Of a stretch of 64,000 nucleotides of DNA, positions 27,880-36,692 are shown in pieces. The notes under the pieces were generated by a model. That model was not told where the DNA came from. It was given only the letters and a program-made list of their open reading frames with translations, and did no database searches. The stretch is from Proteiniclasticum aestuarii (GTDB taxonomy: Bacteria; Bacillota; Clostridia; Clostridiales; Clostridiaceae): assembly GCF_017368455.1 (NCBI RefSeq), contig NZ_JAFNJU010000001.1, positions 248,001 to 312,000 of the forward strand, written 5' to 3'. The translations under genes were made by a program, and so were the position numbers. Within the stretch, counting starts at the first letter, position 1. The number at the start of each line of letters is the position of its first letter.

Positions 27880-28653
27880 TTACTTTTTGATTTCCAGTTT
27901 TTCCAGAAGCTTATCGTTCAGAATGGTAATTCTCGTACCCTTCATTCCTAAGGATCTGGATTTGATGACCCCGGCACTCTCCAGCTTTCTTAAGGCATTG
28001 ACGATGACGGATCTGGTGATTCCAACCTTGTCTGCAATCCTTGATGCTACCAGAAGACCTTCATTTCCATCCAGTTCTCTGAAGATGTGATTCACTGCTT
28101 CCTTTTCGCTGTAGGAAAGTGTGTGGATAGCCAGATCCACCACATCGTTCTTTCTCTGATCCTCTTCACTTTCAAGCTGCTTGGATCGTAGGATCTCCAG
28201 CCCGATGATGGTCGCTGAATACTCAGCCAGAACAATATCCTCATCCGTATATTCCCCATCCAGTGATACAAGAATCAGTGTACCCAGTCTTTCGCGGTTA
28301 CCGTTGATGGGTACAATGGTCGTGATCTTATTCTGATCTTCATATTCATTTTCTATATTCAGGACGAATCTTTCATCAGACTTCAGATTTGTGAGCGTTT
28401 CACCTATTCTCAGTAAGACCTCATTGTATTCATCATCGAATCTCATATCATCAAGAATATAAGCATATTCATCTTTCGGTGTGAACTGACGAATAAATCG
28501 GTGTCCGAGAATTTTCCCTCTTCTGCTGACTACATATACATCTGAATTGAGTTCTTCGCTTAGAATTTCACAGATATCATCAAATACAACTGGTTCAGTC
28601 CCAGATTTTTGAAGAATCTTGTTTAGTTTTCTTGTTTTATTAAGTAATGACAT
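27880..28653 (-). CDS. codY: GTP-sensing global transcriptional repressor CodY
   Basis: Pleiotropic repressor that responds to branched-chain amino acids and GTP and controls nutrient use in Bacillota. The N-terminal GAF-like ligand domain is followed by a winged helix-turn-helix near 200-245, with the near-invariant [20 protein letters not shown] and [17 protein letters not shown]. Length 257 is typical. Monocistronic here, with a promoter at 28724-28752 and a terminator. In Bacillus subtilis it lies downstream of xerC-hslVU and upstream of flagellar genes; neither is present here. Confidence 0.97.
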   Translation of the reverse strand: MSLLNKTRKLNKILQKSGTEPVVFDDICEILSEELNSDVYVVSRRGKILGHRFIRQFTPKDEYAYILDDMRFDDEYNEVLLRIGETLTNLKSDERFVLNIENEYEDQNKITTIVPINGNRERLGTLILVSLDGEYTDEDIVLAEYSATIIGLEILRSKQLESEEDQRKNDVVDLAIHTLSYSEKEAVNHIFRELDGNEGLLVASRIADKVGITRSVIVNALRKLESAGVIKSRSLGMKGTRITILNDKLLEKLEIKK

Positions 28654-28723
28654 TGTTCATCCCCCTATTAATTGTTATATAGTAATATTGTGAATATTTC
28701 GAATTGTTGTTTATCCTTTCAAG

Positions 28724-28752
28724 ATAATAGCATAAATTCTAGGATTATTCAA
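28724..28752 (-). promoter_or_regulatory. codY promoter
   Basis: TTGAAT and TATTAT with a 17-nt spacer, giving a leader of about 65 nt. AT-rich partial dyads nearby only weakly resemble the CodY box. Confidence 0.75.
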
Positions 28753-29071
28753 TAATTTTGCACAATTCAATCAACTGAATGTACCTTTAAATTTTGACAT
28801 TAATCTACATCATTACAATAAAAAGATGATATCTCATAAATATTTAATGAAACAAATGCTTTATCTGCACTTTTTCCCACTGATAATTCTCTGTTTTTCA
28901 TCGTTCCATTCTATTTTACAGTATCCGTTCAAACAGATGCTCATGGTTCATCGAAAAACTCATCTTGATTCTTGCTTTGTCAATCAACATATTGCATTAT
29001 ATCTTCATTCATGCATGAAAGCAAATAAATATTTATATGGAACCATCAGTCAGAACTCAACTGGTTCAAAG
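28753..29071. other. AT-rich gap between topA and codY
   Basis: No supported gene. Short frames exist on both strands but lack ribosome binding sites. Nothing structured was seen apart from the topA terminator at the right end. Confidence 0.4.
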
Positions 29072-29130
29072 AAAAAGTGCAGATTCACTAAAATGATCTG
29101 ATTCAGGGATCATTTTATGCAAACCTGCAC
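29072..29130 (-). terminator. topA terminator, nested stems
   Basis: Inner stem AAAATGATC/GATCATTTT (29090-29098 with 29108-29116) and outer stem GTGCAG/CTGCAC (29077-29082 with 29125-29130); the minus strand then continues with TTTTT. Confidence 0.75.
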
Positions 29131-29138
29131 GTTCCTTT

Positions 29139-31232
29139 TTATTCTTCTTCTGTCGTTTTCTTTTCTATGATCTTATGACCGCAGTCTTCATTTGAACAGA
29201 GAAGATAGCTTCCATCTTTCTTGGAATATCTCCTGTACATAAGACTTCCGCACTCAGGGCAAGGGGTTTTGACGGGTTCATACCAGCTTACGTACTTGCA
29301 TTCCGGATATCTCGAGCAGCCATAAAACTTCTTGCCTTTCCTGGACTTTCTCTGAATGACATCCCCTTCATGACATGTGGGACATTTCACATCCAGTTTT
29401 TCAACAATGGCCTTGGTGTTTTTGCATTCCGGATAACCGGAACAGGCCAGGAATTTACCGAACCTTCCATTTTTGATGACAAAATGACTTCCGCACTTTT
29501 CACAGATTTCGTCAGTAACCTCATCTTCTATGGTGATTTTGGAAACCTTGCTCTCTGCAATATCGATATCTTTCTTCAGCGGATTGTAGAAGCTTCCCAC
29601 AACTTCCTTCCATGTTTCCTTTCCTTCTTCAATCAGATCCAGTCTGGATTCCATATCAGCGGTGAATTCCACATCGACGATATCCTTGAAGTATTCAGCC
29701 ATGATGTCATTGACGATCTTCCCCAGGTCTGTAGGCATCAGACTCTTCTTTTCTCTTTCCACATATAAGCGGTTCAGCAGGGTGGAGATGGTAGGGGCAT
29801 AGGTGGAAGGCCTTCCGATCCCCAGCTCTTCCAGCGTCTTGACAAAGCTGGCTTCCGTATATCTTGCCGGTGGCTGAGTGAAATGCTGATTCAGATGTAT
29901 CTCTTTGCTCTTCAGCTTTTCATTCTCTTCCAGTTCGGGAATGGAAGTATTCTCCTCTTCATCCTCATTCTTGTAATCATATAGCTTCATGAATCCGTCA
30001 AAGGCAACGGAAGAACCACTCGCTCTGAATTTATAGTCTCCATTTAGCACTTCCAGACTGATGGTATTCAGTTTGCAGGACTCCATCTGGCTGGCTATGA
30101 ACCTTTCCCAGATAAGTTTGTATAGCTTGTATTCTTCCGCCTTCACGCTGTCCTTGACCTTTTCAGGAGTCAGCTCGATTACTGTAGGTCTGATGGCTTC
30201 ATGGGCATCCTGCGCATTTTTCTTCCCCTTATACACTCGAGGTGTCTTCGGATAGTATTCTTTACCGAAAGCGGATTCGATATAAGATTTTGCGGAAGCC
30301 TGCGCCTCATCAGAGATTCTGGTCGAATCTGTTCTCATATAGGTGATAAGCCCCACGGAACCATATCCCTTGATGTCCATACCTTCGTAGAGCTTCTGGG
30401 CGATGCTCATGGTTCTTCTGGTCTGGTAATTCATTCTTTTTGAAGCTTCCTGCTGAAGGGTCGATGTGATGAAAGGCGCTAGAGGATTTTTCGTCTTGGT
30501 GCCTTTCTTGATGCTGGAAACAATGAATTCACCTTGATCCAGTTCCTTTTTGATGTCCTCCGCTTCCTTTTCCGTTGAGATTTCAATTTTCCTGTTCTTG
30601 TGCTGCGTGAGTTTGGTTTTAATGGTCTTCTTCTGCTTCAGAAGATCCGCTTCAATGCTCCAGTATTCCTTGGTCTCGAAAGCTTCAATCTCCTTTTCCC
30701 TGTTGCAGATCAGATTCAGCGCAACAGATTGAACTCTTCCGGCACTTAACCCCCATTTTACATTTCTCCATAGAATAGGACTGATTTCATAACCCACCAG
30801 ACGATCCACGATTCTTCTTGCTTGCTGTGCATCAAAGACCTTCAGATTGATGGGACGCGCATTCTTGATGGATTTTTTCACCGCATCCTTTGTGATTTCA
30901 TTGAACTCGATTCTGATGTTTTCCTCCGGGTCCAGTTTCAGGATATGCGATAAATGATAACTGATCGCTTCTCCTTCTCTGTCGGGGTCAGTCGCGAGAT
31001 AGACTTTATCCGCTTTCTTTGCAGCCTTCCGAAGTTTCGCCAGTAAATCTCCTTTCCCACGAATGGTGATGTACTTCGGTTCAAAATCATTCTCCACATT
31101 CACACCGAGCTGACTTTTAGGTAAATCCCTGATATGTCCCATGGATGCTTCCACGGTGTACCCTGAACCAAGATATTTTTTTATGGTTTTCGCTTTAGCC
31201 GGCGACTCGACGATTACTAATTTCTGACTCAT
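29139..31232 (-). CDS. topA: DNA topoisomerase I
   Basis: Type IA enzyme that relaxes negative supercoils. The TOPRIM domain begins at once with VIVESPAKAKTI; the active-site Tyr is in GLITYMRTDSTRIS near 300. Three C-terminal four-cysteine zinc modules start with CEKCGS, CPTCHE and CPECGS. Length 697 is typical for Bacillota. AAAGGGAG precedes the ATG. It has a near-consensus promoter (31372-31400) in the gap after dprA. Confidence 0.97.
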   Translation of the reverse strand: MSQKLVIVESPAKAKTIKKYLGSGYTVEASMGHIRDLPKSQLGVNVENDFEPKYITIRGKGDLLAKLRKAAKKADKVYLATDPDREGEAISYHLSHILKLDPEENIRIEFNEITKDAVKKSIKNARPINLKVFDAQQARRIVDRLVGYEISPILWRNVKWGLSAGRVQSVALNLICNREKEIEAFETKEYWSIEADLLKQKKTIKTKLTQHKNRKIEISTEKEAEDIKKELDQGEFIVSSIKKGTKTKNPLAPFITSTLQQEASKRMNYQTRRTMSIAQKLYEGMDIKGYGSVGLITYMRTDSTRISDEAQASAKSYIESAFGKEYYPKTPRVYKGKKNAQDAHEAIRPTVIELTPEKVKDSVKAEEYKLYKLIWERFIASQMESCKLNTISLEVLNGDYKFRASGSSVAFDGFMKLYDYKNEDEEENTSIPELEENEKLKSKEIHLNQHFTQPPARYTEASFVKTLEELGIGRPSTYAPTISTLLNRLYVEREKKSLMPTDLGKIVNDIMAEYFKDIVDVEFTADMESRLDLIEEGKETWKEVVGSFYNPLKKDIDIAESKVSKITIEDEVTDEICEKCGSHFVIKNGRFGKFLACSGYPECKNTKAIVEKLDVKCPTCHEGDVIQRKSRKGKKFYGCSRYPECKYVSWYEPVKTPCPECGSLMYRRYSKKDGSYLLCSNEDCGHKIIEKKTTEEE

Positions 31233-31371
31233 AAATTCTCCCTTTTTACAGTTTCATCTCTCTAGAGATGCTGTTGCTATTTTCTTGAAATAGTCGAATT
31301 ATAGATATGAAATAATATCTGATAACACACAAACTATTTACCGTTCTGGTAAATCTCTGAATTAATTCCAT

Positions 31372-31400
31372 ATTCTATACTAAGGATTTTAAAATGTCAA
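31372..31400 (-). promoter_or_regulatory. topA promoter
   Basis: A perfect -35 TTGACA and TAGAAT separated by 17 nt. The leader of about 130 nt contains a small TTTACC/GGTAAA hairpin (31338-31354). Confidence 0.8.
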
Positions 31401-31510
31401 AATATTATTTATCTGTAAAAAGGGCAGATGATGCAGATTCCAGGACAACATCATCCTTTTCGAACGCTCGAAAGCTATGACTTGCAGTGCATACGGTGCA
31501 TCAGACTCTG

Positions 31511-32470
31511 TCATGGGAAATGCCGATTCAGCGCTTTTCCCAGCGCTTCCTTCCAGTACGGTTCTTTGATTCGGCTCAGGGAGAAAATCTTCTCCAGCTC
31601 ATCCATGGTTGGATTGAAATCCATAAGATTCAGATCTCTGATACGCCATAGAAGTACGTCTGGATTCTTCATGAGCAGGTCTCCAAGAATATTTTCCTTA
31701 CTTATTATAATATGCCCTCCCATCTCAATGAGAAGATTGGTACCGGAACCACCTTCGAAATACATCTCATGAGGGATCGCATGGACAGGTCTGTTGAGCT
31801 CTTCTCCATAGGAAGCCGTGTGCAGAGACCCGCTCTTCTTCGCCGCTTCCGTCACGATGATTTCATCAGACAGTGCCGCAATGATGCGGTTTCTCATGGG
31901 AAACGTCCATTTTTTCGGAGAAAACCCTCTGGGATACTCCGAAAGAAGGAGCCCTTCCTGTCTGATCCTGGAGAACATATCTTTATTCTCGCCAGGATAG
32001 CTTATATCCAGACCGCAGCCGAGAACGCAGACGGTTTTACCGTCTTCATCAAGCACCGTCTTATGCGCAGCTGTATCAATGCCTCTTGCTCCACCGCTGA
32101 TGATCACAAATCCTGTCCTTGCAAAAGATCTCGCCAGATCCATGGTGACTCTGCGTCCGTACCCGCTGCAGTTTCTGGCACCGACGATGCCGATGGAGGG
32201 TCTTCTGAGAAGCTTCAGGTCTCCTTCATAATATAGCGCAAGGGGAGGCCACTCCATATCATAAAGCTTTTCCGGGTAGTCTTCATCCCCTATAAGGGTA
32301 TATCGTCTGTTCTCATCTGCCATCTTCGCAATAATCCTCTTTTCTTTAGCATCATAGCTTCTGCGGTTCATCATCATGGACCGGTGACATATTTTATATT
32401 CGCAGGCATGAAACGCCGCCATAAGTCTGATTTCACGATTGATACTTTCATACATTATCTTATTGCACAT
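31511..32470 (-). CDS. dprA: DNA processing protein DprA (Smf)
   Basis: Loads RecA on incoming single-stranded DNA during natural transformation. The Rossmann-fold core shows SIGIVGARNCSGYGRR near 105 and ISGGARGIDTAAH near 145, with LGCGLDISYP following. An N-terminal extension rich in Met, Cys and basic residues replaces a clear SAM domain, and a short C-terminal region may be a reduced winged helix. ATG 32470 has GGAGG at 5 nt; an ATG at 32488 lacks one. DprA is widespread in bacteria not known to be competent, so competence cannot be concluded. Confidence 0.93.
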   Translation of the reverse strand: MCNKIMYESINREIRLMAAFHACEYKICHRSMMMNRRSYDAKEKRIIAKMADENRRYTLIGDEDYPEKLYDMEWPPLALYYEGDLKLLRRPSIGIVGARNCSGYGRRVTMDLARSFARTGFVIISGGARGIDTAAHKTVLDEDGKTVCVLGCGLDISYPGENKDMFSRIRQEGLLLSEYPRGFSPKKWTFPMRNRIIAALSDEIIVTEAAKKSGSLHTASYGEELNRPVHAIPHEMYFEGGSGTNLLIEMGGHIIISKENILGDLLMKNPDVLLWRIRDLNLMDFNPTMDELEKIFSLSRIKEPYWKEALGKALNRHFP

Positions 32471-32559
32471 AAAAACCTCCAGTGCCATGCGCTATTTCTC
32501 ATAGCAACATTATTCACCGGAGGCCGATTATTAATCAGGTATCATTTCAAGAACCGACT

Positions 32560-33357
32560 CTATTCTTCCGTCACAAAGTTCCTGATAAAACTCATTCTAT
32601 GGACTGGCGTGGCACCTTTTCTTTTCAGGGCTTCGATATGATCCGGACTTGCATAGCCCGCATTATGGTCAAATCCGTAATCCGGATAATAAGCAGAAAG
32701 CCTTTCCATCAGTCTATCCCTGTGCACCTTGGCGATGATGGAAGCGCAGGCGATAGAAGCGCTTAAGGTATCCCCTTTGACGAGAGAAATATTGGCGCCT
32801 GCATAGTCTTTCACCTTGTATCCATCCGAAAGAACCAGTTCCGGAATGATGGAAAGACTTCGGATCGAACCTCTGAAAACCTCATGATTGCAGTAAGAAA
32901 TCCCGAGGCGGTCTATGTCGAGATTACTCATCTCATAAATCCCATAAGCCAGAGCTTTCTCTCTGATGAGCACATCCAGTTCTTCTCTCCTCTTCTTCGA
33001 CAACTTCTTGGAATCATTGATGCCTAGAATGAGATTCTCCAGCGCAGAGTCCGGCTTCAATATGACCGCCGCAGCAACGATGGGCCCTGCCAGAGGCCCT
33101 CTTCCGACCTCATCCACCCCGCACACCACTTTTTCATAGGAGAGATCGTGATCATAGAGTGCCTTGACCCTCTGTATTTCCGCCTCTTTCTTCAGGTATT
33201 CGCATTCCAGATACTCCGCCAGCGCCTGAACACTTTTTCTCTTATCCATGCGCAGGATTTCAAGGCAGTTTTCCTTATCCGTAAAAATCTCTTCTCTGTT
33301 CTCTTTCACATAGGCTCTGATTTCAGGGACACTCCCTGTCAGGATCTTTTCAATCAT
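32560..33357 (-). CDS. rnhB: Ribonuclease HII
   Basis: Cleaves RNA in RNA-DNA hybrids and removes single ribonucleotides from DNA. VCGVDEVGRGPLAGP near 75-90 contains the first catalytic Asp-Glu pair, with NDSKKLS and later SVLxD-like Asp (LVLSDG) also present. An N-terminal extension of about 70 residues precedes the catalytic core, as in Bacillus RnhB. ATG 33357 follows GGAGG by 6 nt and overlaps the rbgA stop by 8 nt; a frame start at 33414 is not supported. Confidence 0.95.
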   Translation of the reverse strand: MIEKILTGSVPEIRAYVKENREEIFTDKENCLEILRMDKRKSVQALAEYLECEYLKKEAEIQRVKALYDHDLSYEKVVCGVDEVGRGPLAGPIVAAAVILKPDSALENLILGINDSKKLSKKRREELDVLIREKALAYGIYEMSNLDIDRLGISYCNHEVFRGSIRSLSIIPELVLSDGYKVKDYAGANISLVKGDTLSASIACASIIAKVHRDRLMERLSAYYPDYGFDHNAGYASPDHIEALKRKGATPVHRMSFIRNFVTEE

Positions 33358-34213
33358 CGGAAACCTCCGGCCACTCCAGAGAGATTTTTCCAAGCTTTGC
33401 GCTTCTGAACTCATCCAGAATCATCACAGCCACACGCATATAGTCGATTTCTCCACCTTTTATTATGCAGCCTCTTTTTCTTGCGATGTTATCCATGTTC
33501 TCCAGCGGATCCTCCGAAAATTCTTCCAGAGCGTATCTTTCGATGAGCCGCTCCTTGTAGTGGTGTGACAGTCTTTCAATGAGCCTTAAGGCCAGCGTTT
33601 CCGTGTCCATGATTTCGTCTTTGATTGCACCGGTGAAAGCCAGATTAAGAGAAGTCTCCTCTTCAAACTTCGGCCAGAGAATCCCTGGAGTATCCAGAAG
33701 CTCTATGCCTTCCTTTGTCTTGATCCACTGCTTGTTCTTTGTGACGCCAGGTCTGTTCCCTACTTTTGCGATGGCATTTTTCGCCATGCGGTTGATGAAG
33801 GAGCTCTTTCCTACGTTGGGAATACCCACCACCATGGCGCGAATGGTATAGTTGACAATGCCTCTTTCCTTGTTCCTTGCAATCTTATCCTTCAGCAGTT
33901 CATTGAGCGTAGGCTTGATGGCATTGAGTCCTTTTCCTGTGAGTGCATTCACTTCCAGCACCAGCGTATTCTCATTTTCCAGGCTTTTCTTCCAGCGCCT
34001 TGTGACCTGGTCTTCGGCCATATCCGCTTTATTGAGCAGAATGATTCTCGGTTTGTCTCCAACGATTTTATCAATCTCAGGATTCTGAGAAGAAGCAACA
34101 ATTCTTGCATCTCGTATCTCTATGACCGCATCCACCAGTTTCAGGTTCGCAGTAATTTCTCTTCTGGTTTTGACCATATGGCCAGGAAACCAGTTTATCT
34201 TTTTCATATCCAT
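33350..34213 (-). CDS. rbgA: Ribosome biogenesis GTPase RbgA (YlqF)
   Basis: Essential GTPase for late 50S assembly in Bacillota. The motifs are circularly permuted, as in this family: G4 LNKADM near 70 comes before G1 GIPNVGKSSF near 127 and G3 DTPGI near 170. The N-terminal NWFPGHMVK is a hallmark. ATG 34213 is chosen for the GGAAG site about 10 nt upstream and the usual length (287). Followed by rnhB with overlap, then dprA. Confidence 0.95.
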   Translation of the reverse strand: MDMKKINWFPGHMVKTRREITANLKLVDAVIEIRDARIVASSQNPEIDKIVGDKPRIILLNKADMAEDQVTRRWKKSLENENTLVLEVNALTGKGLNAIKPTLNELLKDKIARNKERGIVNYTIRAMVVGIPNVGKSSFINRMAKNAIAKVGNRPGVTKNKQWIKTKEGIELLDTPGILWPKFEEETSLNLAFTGAIKDEIMDTETLALRLIERLSHHYKERLIERYALEEFSEDPLENMDNIARKRGCIIKGGEIDYMRVAVMILDEFRSAKLGKISLEWPEVSDD

Positions 34214-34313
34214 CTCGTACACTTCCTTCCTGTTGTAACATCTATCTGTACTCATTTATCAGCTGCTTTGTCTGGTCTGTCTCTCTACTTGGGGACAGTT
34301 TTTCTTCCCTATC

Positions 34314-34319
34314 ATTATA
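34314..34319 (-). promoter_or_regulatory. -10 element for rbgA-rnhB-dprA
   Basis: A perfect TATAAT downstream of the rplS terminator; the -35 is not clear at 17-18 nt. Confidence 0.45.
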
Positions 34320-34370
34320 CAGTCAAGTGCACAAATTGCCTAGAAACAGGACTGTTTTTTCAGCTTATAA

Positions 34371-34398
34371 AACAAAAAAGAGACCGAAGCCTCTTTTT
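34371..34398 (-). terminator. rplS terminator
   Basis: A 10-bp stem AAAAAGAGGC/GUCUCUUUUU capped by a UUCG tetraloop and followed by T-rich sequence, right after the rplS stop. Confidence 0.9.
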
Positions 34399-34405
34399 CA
34401 TCATC

Positions 34406-34753
34406 TTATCTAGCGTTCTTAACCTTAGCAGCCTTACCGACTCTGTCTCTAAGATAGAACAGCTTAGCTCTTCTTACTCTACCTCTTCTGACAACTTCAA
34501 GCTTGTCTACGGATGGTGAATTTACTGGGAAAGTTCTTTCTACGCCAACACCATATGCAAGTCTTCTTACTGTGAAGTTTTCTCTGACTCCACCGTTCTG
34601 AATCTTGATTACCGCGCCTTCGAATACCTGGATTCTTTCCTTTTCGCCTTCTTTGATTCTAACGTGTACCTTAACGGTATCTCCCACGTTAAATTCTGGT
34701 AATGCAGATTCTCTGATCTGCTCAGCTTCAATAGCTCTGATTAATTCGTTCAT
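34406..34753 (-). CDS. rplS: 50S ribosomal protein L19
   Basis: Large-subunit protein at the 30S interface. Typical 115 residues with [20 protein letters not shown] and [19 protein letters not shown] 34753 follows GGAGGG by 9 nt; an extended frame up to 34828 runs across the leader and is not used. Own promoter, structured leader and terminator make it monocistronic. Confidence 0.98.
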   Translation of the reverse strand: MNELIRAIEAEQIRESALPEFNVGDTVKVHVRIKEGEKERIQVFEGAVIKIQNGGVRENFTVRRLAYGVGVERTFPVNSPSVDKLEVVRRGRVRRAKLFYLRDRVGKAAKVKNAR

Positions 34754-34824
34754 AGTGCATTCCCTCCTATAGATAAATTGACGTTCATACAGAATCTTAC
34801 ATTCCCAGTGGAACGCCCGTACTA
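34754..34824 (-). promoter_or_regulatory. Candidate L19 autoregulatory leader
   Basis: About 70 nt between the predicted start site and rplS. GGCGUUC and GAACGUC (34811-34817 with 34780-34786) form a 7-bp stem enclosing GGAAU/AUUCU. An L19 leader family is known in Bacillota; whether this belongs to it was not tested. Confidence 0.45.
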
Positions 34825-34830
34825 GCACAA

Positions 34831-34859
34831 ACTATATTTTAGCACAACAAATGCTCCAA
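34831..34859 (-). promoter_or_regulatory. rplS promoter
   Basis: TTGGAG and TATAGT with a 17-nt spacer, in the gap after trmD. Confidence 0.65.
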
Positions 34860-34875
34860 GCACAAGTGGAATCTG

Positions 34876-35604
34876 CTACTTTTCTTCCATTCCAGAAAAC
34901 TTTTTCAGTATTTTCATATCATCTTTAGACAGGACATGCTTTGCATAGAGATCCGGTCTTCTCTCTCTGGTGGTTGTCAGCATCATGTATCTTCGCCACT
35001 GCCGGATGTTCTCGTGATGTCCGGACAGAAGAATCTCAGGCACCTTCTGATTGTCATATTCCTCAGGCCTAGTGTACTGGGGATATTCAAGCAGATTTTC
35101 AGAGAAACTCTCTTCCACGGAACTCTCATCTGTCCCTAGGACGCCTTCTCTTAATCTCAAGATACTGTCTATGATAGGGATTGCCGCCATTTCACCCCCG
35201 GTGAGAATGAAATCCCCAAGGGAGACTTCCATATCGATGTCTGCATAGATTCTTTCATCGATCCCCTCATAATGACCGCAGAGAAAGATCAGACCATCTT
35301 TCTTCGAAAGCTCTTCCGCCATTTTCTGATTGAAGGTTTTCCCTTTTGGCCCAAGAAAAATCACTGCGCCTTCATTCACTTTCCTGATTTCCCGTATGGC
35401 ATCTCTAATGGGCTGAACGGTCATTACAAGGCCGCTTCCTCCACCATAGGGATAATCATCCACCTTCTTATGCTTGTCCTTGGAGAAGTCCCGTATATTT
35501 GTTGTATGGATGCTGTAGAGGCCCTTCTCCTTCCCTCTTCCGATGATGCTCTCATTAAACAGACTGAACATATCAGGAAACAGCGTCAGTATATCAATCC
35601 TCAT
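34876..35604 (-). CDS. trmD: tRNA (guanine-N1-)-methyltransferase
   Basis: Methylates G37 next to the anticodon to prevent frameshifting. SPOUT/trefoil-knot enzyme: [13 protein letters not shown] near 50, [10 protein letters not shown] near 110, [14 protein letters not shown] near 130-145 and [14 protein letters not shown] near 200. Length 242 is normal. Overlaps the rimM end by 11 nt, giving the usual rimM-trmD coupling. Confidence 0.97.
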   Translation of the reverse strand: MRIDILTLFPDMFSLFNESIIGRGKEKGLYSIHTTNIRDFSKDKHKKVDDYPYGGGSGLVMTVQPIRDAIREIRKVNEGAVIFLGPKGKTFNQKMAEELSKKDGLIFLCGHYEGIDERIYADIDMEVSLGDFILTGGEMAAIPIIDSILRLREGVLGTDESSVEESFSENLLEYPQYTRPEEYDNQKVPEILLSGHHENIRQWRRYMMLTTTRERRPDLYAKHVLSKDDMKILKKFSGMEEK

Positions 35605-36091
35605 CCATCCACTCCCTGACAGGTTTGATGATGATTCTTTCTTCCTCGATGTTCACTTCAATCACCACATCTCTGATGGCGGGAATAAGAAGTTCTTTGG
35701 GCTTTCTGATCCAGTATACGTCGTTGGCACCGGTCTGAATCACATCATCCACCGGTCCCAGTTCTTTTCCTTCGCTGTCAAAAACGATGCAGTCCTTGAG
35801 ATCTTCAATGAAATAGGCATCCTCTTCCAGTTTCACCGCTTCCTCCCTCGGTACCTCAATGGTCTTTCTTCGATATCTTTCAGCATCATCAATGCTTTCA
35901 CAGCCTTCAAACTTCATGATTGCGCGATCGCTTCCAACCGTCACATACAGCACTTTCACTTCTTTTCCTTCAATGAAGACTCTTTTAAGCTTCTTGAACC
36001 TGTTGATATCGTCCGTCAAAGGAAAAACCTTGACCTCCCCTTTTAAGCCGTGGGGTTTGGTAATTTCACCAATGGTTAGAAATTTTTTCAT
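35594..36091 (-). CDS. rimM: Ribosome maturation factor RimM
   Basis: 30S assembly factor with an N-terminal RimM domain ([19 protein letters not shown]) and a C-terminal PRC-barrel domain (about 95-165, with [17 protein letters not shown]). ATG 36091 follows AGAGGT and gives the usual 165 residues; an in-frame start at 36127 would lie next to the preceding hairpin. Followed by trmD. Confidence 0.95.
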   Translation of the reverse strand: MKKFLTIGEITKPHGLKGEVKVFPLTDDINRFKKLKRVFIEGKEVKVLYVTVGSDRAIMKFEGCESIDDAERYRRKTIEVPREEAVKLEEDAYFIEDLKDCIVFDSEGKELGPVDDVIQTGANDVYWIRKPKELLIPAIRDVVIEVNIEEERIIIKPVREWMDED

Positions 36092-36134
36092 ATCTACCTC
36101 TTCTTCATTCTCTGCCATTTCGTTCAAATAGTCT

Positions 36135-36161
36135 AAAAGCCCACTTATTTCTAAGCAGGCT
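36135..36161 (-). terminator. Hairpin between khpA and rimM
   Basis: A 10-bp stem AGCCUGCUUA/UAAGUGGGCU with two wobble pairs and a GAAA loop, followed by TTTTAGACT. Likely a partial terminator that lowers rimM-trmD relative to rpsP-khpA. Confidence 0.65.
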
Positions 36162-36173
36162 AAGAAAAATAGT

Positions 36174-36404
36174 TTATTCTACTATTTCCACATGTACTTT
36201 CTTGTTTTCCTTCATGGAAGCAGCTTTTACCACAGTTCTGATCGCCTTGGCAATCTTTCCCTGCTTACCGATGACCTTGCCCATGTCTTCAGCGTTCACT
36301 CTGAGTTCAAGGGTAAGGGAACCATCGTTGTCCACTTCTGTAACGGAAACTTCTTCGGGGTGATCTACCAATTCCTTAGCGATGAACTCAACTAATTCTT
36401 TCAT
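36174..36404 (-). CDS. khpA: KH-domain RNA-binding protein KhpA (YlqC)
   Basis: A 76-residue single KH domain with the loop VIGKQGKIAKAIRTVV near 43-58. KhpA forms dimers with KhpB and binds many RNAs linked to cell elongation in Bacillota. Located between rpsP and rimM, its usual site. GGAGGG precedes the ATG. Confidence 0.94.
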   Translation of the reverse strand: MKELVEFIAKELVDHPEEVSVTEVDNDGSLTLELRVNAEDMGKVIGKQGKIAKAIRTVVKAASMKENKKVHVEIVE

Positions 36405-36418
36405 ATCATTCCCTCCGA

Positions 36419-36664
36419 TTACTTCTTGATTCCAGCCTTGTCAAATAGTTTTGCAACAACCTCTGTAGGCTGTGCTCCCTTGTTTAACCATTCTGTTGCC
36501 TTTTCAGCATCAATCTTGACTTCCTTTGGTACGCTTACTGGATTGTAGAAACCAATCTCCTCGATAAACTTACCATCTCTAGGACTCTTTGAATCTGCAA
36601 CAACTAATCTGTAGAACGGTGCCTTCTTGGAACCCATTCTTCTTAATCTGATCTTTACTGCCAT
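36419..36664 (-). CDS. rpsP: 30S ribosomal protein S16
   Basis: 81 residues with the diagnostic start [19 protein letters not shown] and [20 protein letters not shown]. Strong AGGAGGTG site. In the ylxM-ffh-rpsP-khpA operon. Confidence 0.98.
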   Translation of the reverse strand: MAVKIRLRRMGSKKAPFYRLVVADSKSPRDGKFIEEIGFYNPVSVPKEVKIDAEKATEWLNKGAQPTEVVAKLFDKAGIKK

Positions 36665-36692
36665 TTATCTTTCACCTCCTGGTTATTTTGTG

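Noticed and set aside
28690..28770. CodY self-binding boxes near the codY promoter
   Set aside because: The best AT-rich matches to AATTTTCWGAAAATT agree at only about nine of fifteen positions, which is expected in such AT-rich DNA.
28861..28944. Minus-strand 27-codon frame with three cysteines in the same gap
   Set aside because: No ribosome binding site and length expected by chance.
28826..29101. Plus-strand 91-codon open frame between codY and topA
   Set aside because: No ribosome binding site, AT-driven composition, no recognisable motif, and it runs into the topA terminator.
31389..31514. Minus-strand 41-codon frame overlapping the dprA stop as ATGA
   Set aside because: No ribosome binding site; it covers the strong topA promoter.
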